In this document: positions 59,612 to 64,000 of the stretch, in pieces | How positions within the stretch are numbered: the stretch's first letter is position 1 | Layout: every line of letters begins with the position of its first letter | NCBI GenBank assembly: GCA_035605695.1 | Contig: DATNGZ010000077.1 | Coordinates: 1-64,000, forward strand | DNA: 64,000 bases | Direction: 5' to 3' | DNA from: VRUE01 sp035605695 | GTDB taxonomy: Bacteria; Actinomycetota; Thermoleophilia; Solirubrobacterales; 70-9 | Translations under genes and position numbers: made by a program | Notes under the pieces: generated by a model | Told to the model about the DNA's origin: nothing | The model's input: the letters and a program-made list of their open reading frames with translations, nothing else | Database searches by the model: none

Positions 59612-60897
59612 ACGGCAAGGTAGAGGGGCGCCTCGAGTCAGTAGTCGACGGGCGGGCGATCGGTTGGGCGTGGGACCCTGAGCACCCCGATGAGGCGGTC
59701 GAGGTGGAGGTCCTGGTCGACGGTCGTGGGGTCGCCTCGGGAGTCGCCGACGTCGAGCGCCAGGTGCTCGCGGCGGCGGGAATGGGCGAGGGTCGCTATG
59801 GCTTCGACGTCGCGCTCCCGCAGGAACTGGGCGACGAGCGGTCGCACACGATCCGGGTCACCGCTGGCCCTGGCGGGCTCCCGGTGCTTGCCGTCGAGCA
59901 ATTCGAAACCGTCGCGCGCACTGCCGGTGGCATCTGGAGCCAGACCACCTTCATCCCCGAGGACGCCGCCGACTTCCAGGCTCCCTTTGTCCCGGAGCAG
60001 GAGCCGCCGCCAGATCCTGGCGCCGCGGCCCTGGTGGGCCGGCGCGACTGGCTGTTCCTGCGTGACGACGCCAATCTCACGCGTGACCAGCTCGGCGGCG
60101 GGCCGTTGCTCTCAGCGGAGCAGGTCGAGCAGCGGGCGGAAATGGTGGCAAAGCGCCACCGATCCCTGCGCGAGCTCGGAATCCCATATCTCTTCGCGAT
60201 CGCGCCGATGAAGGAGCGTCTCTATGAAGAGCTTCTGCCCGACGGGCTTGTACTTGACCCGCACTCCCCCACAGAGCAGGTGAATCGGGCCCTTCGGGGG
60301 AAGAGCGACGGCGAGATCCTTGACCTCTTGCCGACGCTCCGCGAGAGCCGCGATGGCGGGGAGGCATTCTCCCGAACTGCCAGCACCTGGAGTGATTGGG
60401 GCGCGTTTTTCGCCTATCGCGAGCTGATGAGGGAGGCGCGCAAGCGGGTGATAGCCCTGGGCGATCCGCTTCCATATGACGAGACGGACTTCGTCTACCG
60501 AGAGGGGTTTCGCGGTGATCTCGCCGAGAAGCCGAAGTTTGCGCTCGCCGCCGGCGAGTGGGTGTCGGTCGAAACCGAGGACAGTGAGTGGGACGAGGAG
60601 ATCAAGGTCGCCTCTCTTTCGGGGTTGCGCTCGGTGCGGATGCCTGCCCCGGAGCACCTCGAGGTGACCCCCGGGAGGGCACCGCACCTCTATGAGATCG
60701 CCGGCAACCCGGAGCTTCCCCGGGCGGTCCTCCTCGGTGACGCCTGTTGCCTATCTCTGATCCAGTGGCTGGCCGAGCACTTCAGCCGCTTTGTATTCCT
60801 CTGGACCCCAGACCTTCCGCTGGAGGCAATCGAGTTGGAGATGCCCGACATCGTCATCCACGTGATTTCCGAAAGGCTCCTGGTTCATGCGCCGTGA
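59608..60897 (+). CDS. AlgJ/AlgX-like SGNH protein with lost catalytic residues and beta N-domain
   Basis: 429 residues. Residues 4-100 are a beta-rich domain with GRAIGWAWDPEHPDEAVEV and GEGRYGFDVALP, a repeat type often attached to glycan enzymes. Residues 140-429 resemble AlgJ/AlgX acetyltransferases (GRRDWLFLRDDANLTRDQL, LFAIAPMKERLY, WSDWGAFFAYREL, LAEHFSRFVFLW). The family's Asp-x-His-Trp is ASTW here, and the nucleophile GDS is GDACC, so acetyl transfer is unlikely by the usual mechanism. No signal peptide is visible. GTG 59608 overlaps the upstream stop (GTGA). It overlaps the convergent methyltransferase gene by 44 bases. Confidence 0.8.
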   Translation: MNGKVEGRLESVVDGRAIGWAWDPEHPDEAVEVEVLVDGRGVASGVADVERQVLAAAGMGEGRYGFDVALPQELGDERSHTIRVTAGPGGLPVLAVEQFETVARTAGGIWSQTTFIPEDAADFQAPFVPEQEPPPDPGAAALVGRRDWLFLRDDANLTRDQLGGGPLLSAEQVEQRAEMVAKRHRSLRELGIPYLFAIAPMKERLYEELLPDGLVLDPHSPTEQVNRALRGKSDGEILDLLPTLRESRDGGEAFSRTASTWSDWGAFFAYRELMREARKRVIALGDPLPYDETDFVYREGFRGDLAEKPKFALAAGEWVSVETEDSEWDEEIKVASLSGLRSVRMPAPEHLEVTPGRAPHLYEIAGNPELPRAVLLGDACCLSLIQWLAEHFSRFVFLWTPDLPLEAIELEMPDIVIHVISERLLVHAP

Positions 60898-61579
60898 TCC
60901 GGTGCGTCGGTGCGAGGGCCGCCAGCGCTGGGTAGAGGCGGTCGGTGAGCGGACCGAGCCGTCGGGAAATCGGTGGGAACCCAGTAAGGGTTCGAGTGCT
61001 CGAAGCCGGACCGAGCGTTTCCGCCAGCTCATCGGCGGAAATTGTCACGGTCGATCGGTTGAAGGGGTTGGGTAGTCGAGGCTCGTAGCAGAGGACGATC
61101 CCGGTCGGTGAGCACACGCGGGTCGCCTCACCCAGCGCGCGCACAACGGCATCGTCGCCGGGCATGGACGAGAGCGAGGTGAGCAGGGCGATCAATTCGA
61201 ACTGTCCGTCCTCGAACGGCAGCGAACGGGCGTCGGCAAAGCGGATATCCGCATTGGACAGCCGCAGCCTTGCCCCTGCGAGGCGTGACTCGATTAGATC
61301 GACGCCGTGCAGGAGCCGCTGCTCGACACCGCGTGCCGCGAGCTCGGACAAAAGCCAGCCCGAGCCGCAGCCGACGTCGAGGATCTTCCCGCCTCGCTTG
61401 AGCGGCTCCTCGGCAAGCTCGAGAACGGCGCCGAGTAGCTCCTGGCGAATCGCGATGTTCCCCCGGTTGGTGGCCGACCAGCCCTGGCGCTTGCGAGCGC
61501 TCTCGGCGTACCCCCGGTAGGTCTGCGTCAGGCGGGCGGCCTCTCGATCTCTTTGCGAGCCGCTCTCCGCCGCTGTCAT
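60854..61579 (-). CDS. Class I SAM-dependent methyltransferase
   Basis: 241 residues. Motif I is KILDVGCGSGWLLSELAARG, with LLHGVDLIESRLAGAR, IRFADARSLPFEDGQFELI and GIVLCYEPRLPNPFNRS. It resembles UbiE-like methyltransferases placed in glycan clusters. It lies six bases after the aminotransferase gene on the same strand and is probably co-transcribed. Its 3' end is antisense to the last 44 bases of the AlgJ-like gene. Confidence 0.88.
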   Translation of the reverse strand: MTAAESGSQRDREAARLTQTYRGYAESARKRQGWSATNRGNIAIRQELLGAVLELAEEPLKRGGKILDVGCGSGWLLSELAARGVEQRLLHGVDLIESRLAGARLRLSNADIRFADARSLPFEDGQFELIALLTSLSSMPGDDAVVRALGEATRVCSPTGIVLCYEPRLPNPFNRSTVTISADELAETLGPASSTRTLTGFPPISRRLGPLTDRLYPALAALAPTHRITAHEPGAFRKSRG

Positions 61580-61585
61580 GGTCGG

Positions 61586-62740
61586 CTAGGCCGCGGTACG
61601 GACTCGGACCGGGTCCCCGAGCAAATCCCAAATCGCGCTGGTGACCAGCTCTATCTGCCATTGCTCCATCTGGGGGAACAGCGGCAGGGTGACGCAGCGG
61701 TTCGCGTAGTCCTCGCTGTTGGCAAGCTGGACTCCGGGTTGGGCATGGAGCCCACTCTTGTGAAGCAGGGGGTAGTGGACGCTTGTCTGGACACCCCGCG
61801 CGGCCAACGATTTGCGGAATGCATCGCGGTCGATGGACGGGTCGAGCGTTGCCGTGAAGAGGCAGTAGCTGGAGGGTTCTTCTGACGGTGGGGCAGCGGT
61901 CGGCTCGAGGGTCTCCAGCTCAAGGAAGGCCTCTCGGTAGGCAGCATCGATGGTCTGGCGAAGGCCGTTGTCCTCATCGAGTCGCTTCAGGCAGCTGAGC
62001 AGAAGTGCGGCCCGCGGATCATCGAATCGGTAGTTGAACCCCGATGCTCCGAGCTCGTACTGAGGCGCTGCCTGCTGGTGACGGGTCCAGGCCTGAGAAC
62101 CGAGCCCATGCCAGCTTTGTCGGGCCACTCGGGTGGCGAGCTCGCTGTCGCTGGTGATCAGCATGCCGCCCTCGCCGATGCCCAGGTTCTTACTGGCCGA
62201 GAAGCTAAGCGCTCCCGCTAGGCCGAAGCTGCCGGCGTGGCGCCCGCCTAGCCGCGATCCTGCCGCGTGGGCGGCGTCCTCGATCAGGATTAGCCCCCTT
62301 TCGCCGGCGAGTCGAGCGATCTCAGCGGTTTCGCCCAGATGCCCGCCGTAGGCCATTGTGAGGATTGCCCTGGTGCGCTCGCCGATCGCTTCTTCGACGC
62401 TGGCGACGGAGAGCCAAGGTTGCTCCGGTCCGGCTATATCCGCGAAGCGGGGGGTGGCGCCGACGTGGGTGATCGCGCTAACCGTTGAGGTGAAGGTCAG
62501 CGCCGGGACGATGACCTCATCGCCGGGGCCAAGTTCAGCGGCGAGGCAGGCCAGGTGCAAGGCGGCGCTGCAACTGCTGACGGGAACCGCGTGGCGCACA
62601 CCCGTGTACTCGCAAAATGCCTGCTCGAGTTCGGCAGTGCGTGGGCCCATCGTCAACCAGCCCGAACGATATGCGTCGAGCAACGCCTCCAAATCCTCGT
62701 CCCGGAAAGTTGGTCGGCACAGAGGCACCTGCCAGTTCAT
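61586..62740 (-). CDS. DegT/DnrJ/EryC1/StrS family PLP aminotransferase
   Basis: 384 residues. It transfers an amino group to a keto-sugar nucleotide. Motifs: VPLCRPTFRDEDLEALLDAY, GVRHAVPVSSCSAALHLA, IPALTFTSTVSAI-type VPALTFTSTVSAI, ILIEDAAHAAGS (the Asp binds the PLP ring) and LSFSASKNLGIGEGGM (the Lys forms the Schiff base). ATG 62740 has a GGAG ribosome site six bases upstream, unlike the leaderless genes elsewhere. With the Gfo/Idh oxidoreductase at the window end it suggests synthesis of an amino or acetamido sugar. Confidence 0.94.
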   Translation of the reverse strand: MNWQVPLCRPTFRDEDLEALLDAYRSGWLTMGPRTAELEQAFCEYTGVRHAVPVSSCSAALHLACLAAELGPGDEVIVPALTFTSTVSAITHVGATPRFADIAGPEQPWLSVASVEEAIGERTRAILTMAYGGHLGETAEIARLAGERGLILIEDAAHAAGSRLGGRHAGSFGLAGALSFSASKNLGIGEGGMLITSDSELATRVARQSWHGLGSQAWTRHQQAAPQYELGASGFNYRFDDPRAALLLSCLKRLDEDNGLRQTIDAAYREAFLELETLEPTAAPPSEEPSSYCLFTATLDPSIDRDAFRKSLAARGVQTSVHYPLLHKSGLHAQPGVQLANSEDYANRCVTLPLFPQMEQWQIELVTSAIWDLLGDPVRVRTAA

Positions 62741-62817
62741 CGCGTCTCCAATGCTTGGGTACTTATTTAGACCCTATCGATTATCGTAAGCACGCCTGAG
62801 TTCTGGACGGGCATCCG
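62741..62817. promoter_or_regulatory. AT-rich divergent intergenic promoter region
   Basis: This is the most AT-rich short stretch in the window, between divergent aminotransferase and initiating-transferase genes. Minus strand: TAGGGT at 62771-62776 gives a leader of about 23 bases containing GGAG. Plus strand: TATCGT at 62782-62787 would give a leader of about 24 bases. TTGGGT at 62755-62760 is a possible -35 box but is badly spaced (21 bases). Confidence 0.4.
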
Positions 62818-63588
62818 ATGCTGCTCAATCGTTCGCGAAAAGTCCGAGGCGCTGTCTTGCGGAAAAAGCTGGTTGGTAAGCGCGCATTCGATCTCCTCGC
62901 CGTTCTTTTGATCGTTCCTTTTGCGCTGCCCGTTGCCCTACTGATCTGGGTAGCCGTGCTGCTCGATTCTCCGGGTCCGACCATCTTCCGCGCCGCCAGG
63001 ATCGGCTACAAGGGCGATTCCTTCGTGATGCTGAAGTTCCGCACCATGCGGATCGATCTACCCGGTAACGCCATCGCCAGTGCGGCAGACGAGCGAATCA
63101 CCCCTGTCGGCAGATTCCTGCGCACCACGCGGCTCGATGAGCTGCCCCAGCTGTGGAATGTCTTGCGTGGGGAGATGAGCTTCGTTGGACCACGGCCGGA
63201 GCTCGAGGAGTTCGTAGAGCTCCACGAACAGGACTACAGGGAGATACTGGCCGTTGCGCCCGGAATAACCGGTCCGACCCAGCTCCGCTACGCGGGGGTG
63301 GAGGCCCGGATGCTCAGCTTGCACCAGGACCCGGATGCCTACTACCGCGATCGACTGCTTCCCGACAAGGTCGCGCTCGACCTTGCCTACGTGCGGTCGC
63401 ACTCCTACGGTCGCGATCTTCTTGTCTTGCTGGAGACACTCGCCCTACCCGCCATCCTGGCCTGGCAGCGTCTCGAGGGGGACGCCTCAAATCCCCGCAG
63501 CGGCCGGTCGGTCGCCTACGTCGGGGTTGCGATGGCGATCACTGCCCTGCCCTTGCTTTTCGCAGTGGGCCTGGGATCGCCGCGCTAG
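62818..63588 (+). CDS. Short polyprenyl phosphoglycosyltransferase (bacterial sugar transferase)
   Basis: 256 residues, the monotopic core form without the N-terminal multi-helix part. GKRAFDLLAVLLIVPFALPV is the re-entrant membrane helix. ARIGYKGDSFVMLKFRTM, TTRLDELPQLWNVLRGEMS and FVGPRPELEEF are the catalytic blocks. An extra hydrophobic segment (VAYVGVAMAITALPLLFAV) at the C-terminus is unusual. It is the second initiating enzyme in the window, the other being at 20798-22294, so two glycans may be started independently. Confidence 0.93.
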   Translation: MLLNRSRKVRGAVLRKKLVGKRAFDLLAVLLIVPFALPVALLIWVAVLLDSPGPTIFRAARIGYKGDSFVMLKFRTMRIDLPGNAIASAADERITPVGRFLRTTRLDELPQLWNVLRGEMSFVGPRPELEEFVELHEQDYREILAVAPGITGPTQLRYAGVEARMLSLHQDPDAYYRDRLLPDKVALDLAYVRSHSYGRDLLVLLETLALPAILAWQRLEGDASNPRSGRSVAYVGVAMAITALPLLFAVGLGSPR

Positions 63589-63601
63589 AGGCGATCGGAT
63601 T

Positions 63602-64000
63602 GTGGCCTTGCTGAAAGGGCGCCGTCGGGTAGCCATCGGGCTCGCCGGGGTGGGCTACTGGGGGTCCAACGTCGCCCGCAACCTCGCTCGCATCCCGGCT
63701 TGCGAGCTGCTGTGGTGCTGCGATACGGATGTCGCCTGTCGCGAGCGTGCTTCGTCGCTATTTCCCGATGCGCGTTTTTCGCAGGACTTCGAGGAATTGC
63801 TCGCCGACGAGAGCCTCGATGCGGTGGCGATTGCCACCCCGGTGCCTACCCACGCGGCGATGGCCGAGCGCGCAATCGAAGCCGGTAAGCACTGTTTCGT
63901 CGAGAAGCCGCTGGCCCAGAGCGCTGCTGATGCCGAACGGGTCGCGGCCCTCGCCGAGGAGCGTGGGGTGGTTCTGATGGTCGGCCATCTGCTCGAGTTT
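63602..64000 (+). CDS. Gfo/Idh/MocA family oxidoreductase, 3' end beyond the window
   Basis: 133 residues are visible before the window ends, all in one open frame from GTG 63602. VAIGLAGVGYWGSNVARNL is the NAD(P)-binding loop, and CFVEKPLAQSAADAERV holds the EKP motif of the family. It starts 13 bases after the initiating-transferase gene, so it is likely the next gene of that operon. With the nearby DegT aminotransferase it resembles enzyme sets making 3-amino or 2,3-diacetamido uronic acids (WbpB/WlbA-like); that is inference. Confidence 0.88.
   Translation, partial: MALLKGRRRVAIGLAGVGYWGSNVARNLARIPACELLWCCDTDVACRERASSLFPDARFSQDFEELLADESLDAVAIATPVPTHAAMAERAIEAGKHCFVEKPLAQSAADAERVAALAEERGVVLMVGHLLEF

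Noticed and set aside
1..64000. CRISPR arrays, tRNA or rRNA genes, insertion sequences
   Set aside because: No regularly spaced repeats, no tRNA T-arm or rRNA-like conserved stretches and no transposase-like protein were seen on either strand. The only marked repeats are the two palindromes in the helicase gene.

Overview
The window is GC-rich, densely coded DNA that looks like an actinobacterium, possibly of the Thermoleophilia/Solirubrobacterales type. That placement is inferred from base composition, GTG/TTG starts, the long RmlA form and the style of the encoded proteins; no marker gene in the window proves it. Almost the whole window is one large cell-surface polysaccharide region with about 46 genes. 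No gap exceeds 120 bases. I see no tRNA, rRNA, CRISPR array or transposase.

Layout. 0-5.9 kb: three polytopic membrane proteins of unknown function and a GDP-mannose 4,6-dehydratase. 5.9-13.7 kb: glycosyltransferases (GT2, GT4), a methyltransferase, a Wzx-type flippase, a Wzz-like chain-length protein and a sugar epimerase. 13.8-18.7 kb: a Wzy-type polymerase/ligase divergent from a complete dTDP-L-rhamnose operon (rmlA-rmlD-rmlB-rmlC). 18.8-26 kb: an acyltransferase, a GT2, a WbaP-type initiating phosphoglycosyltransferase, a second Wzy/ligase with TPR-like tail, a small secreted anchored protein and a secreted glycoside hydrolase. 26-33.4 kb: an NTP_transf_5 protein coupled to an ABC exporter, and a large Lhr-type helicase carrying two palindromic insertions. 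33.4-43.6 kb: GT4 enzymes including a tandem GT4-GT4 protein, methyltransferases, a zinc-ribbon/methyltransferase/DMFase-like fusion, a second flippase and a sulfotransferase. 43.6-61.6 kb: a hydrolase, a GT61, and a remarkable series of large modular proteins combining methyltransferase, coiled coil, GT2 and GT4 modules, some with visibly decayed catalytic modules, followed by an AlgJ-like protein with a decayed active site. 61.6-64 kb: DegT aminotransferase, a second (short) initiating transferase and the start of a Gfo/Idh/MocA oxidoreductase cut by the window end.

How it works together. Nucleotide-sugar enzymes (rml genes, GDP-mannose dehydratase, epimerase, DegT, Gfo/Idh) make precursors. 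Two phosphoglycosyltransferases can start lipid-linked chains; many GT2/GT4/GT61 enzymes extend them; methyl-, acyl- and sulfo-transferases decorate them. Two flippases, two Wzy-like proteins and a Wzz-like protein suggest two parallel Wzx/Wzy-type glycans. The coiled-coil modular proteins hint at an additional chain-length-measured synthase.

Expression. Most transcription-unit heads carry a TANNNT hexamer 5-10 bases (usually 7) before the start codon, as expected of leaderless mRNAs, while inner genes are joined by ATGA/GTGA/TGATG overlaps. Convergent genes nearly always abut or overlap, several sharing a palindromic CTAG stop. I used the TANNNT signal to choose several starts and say so where I did.
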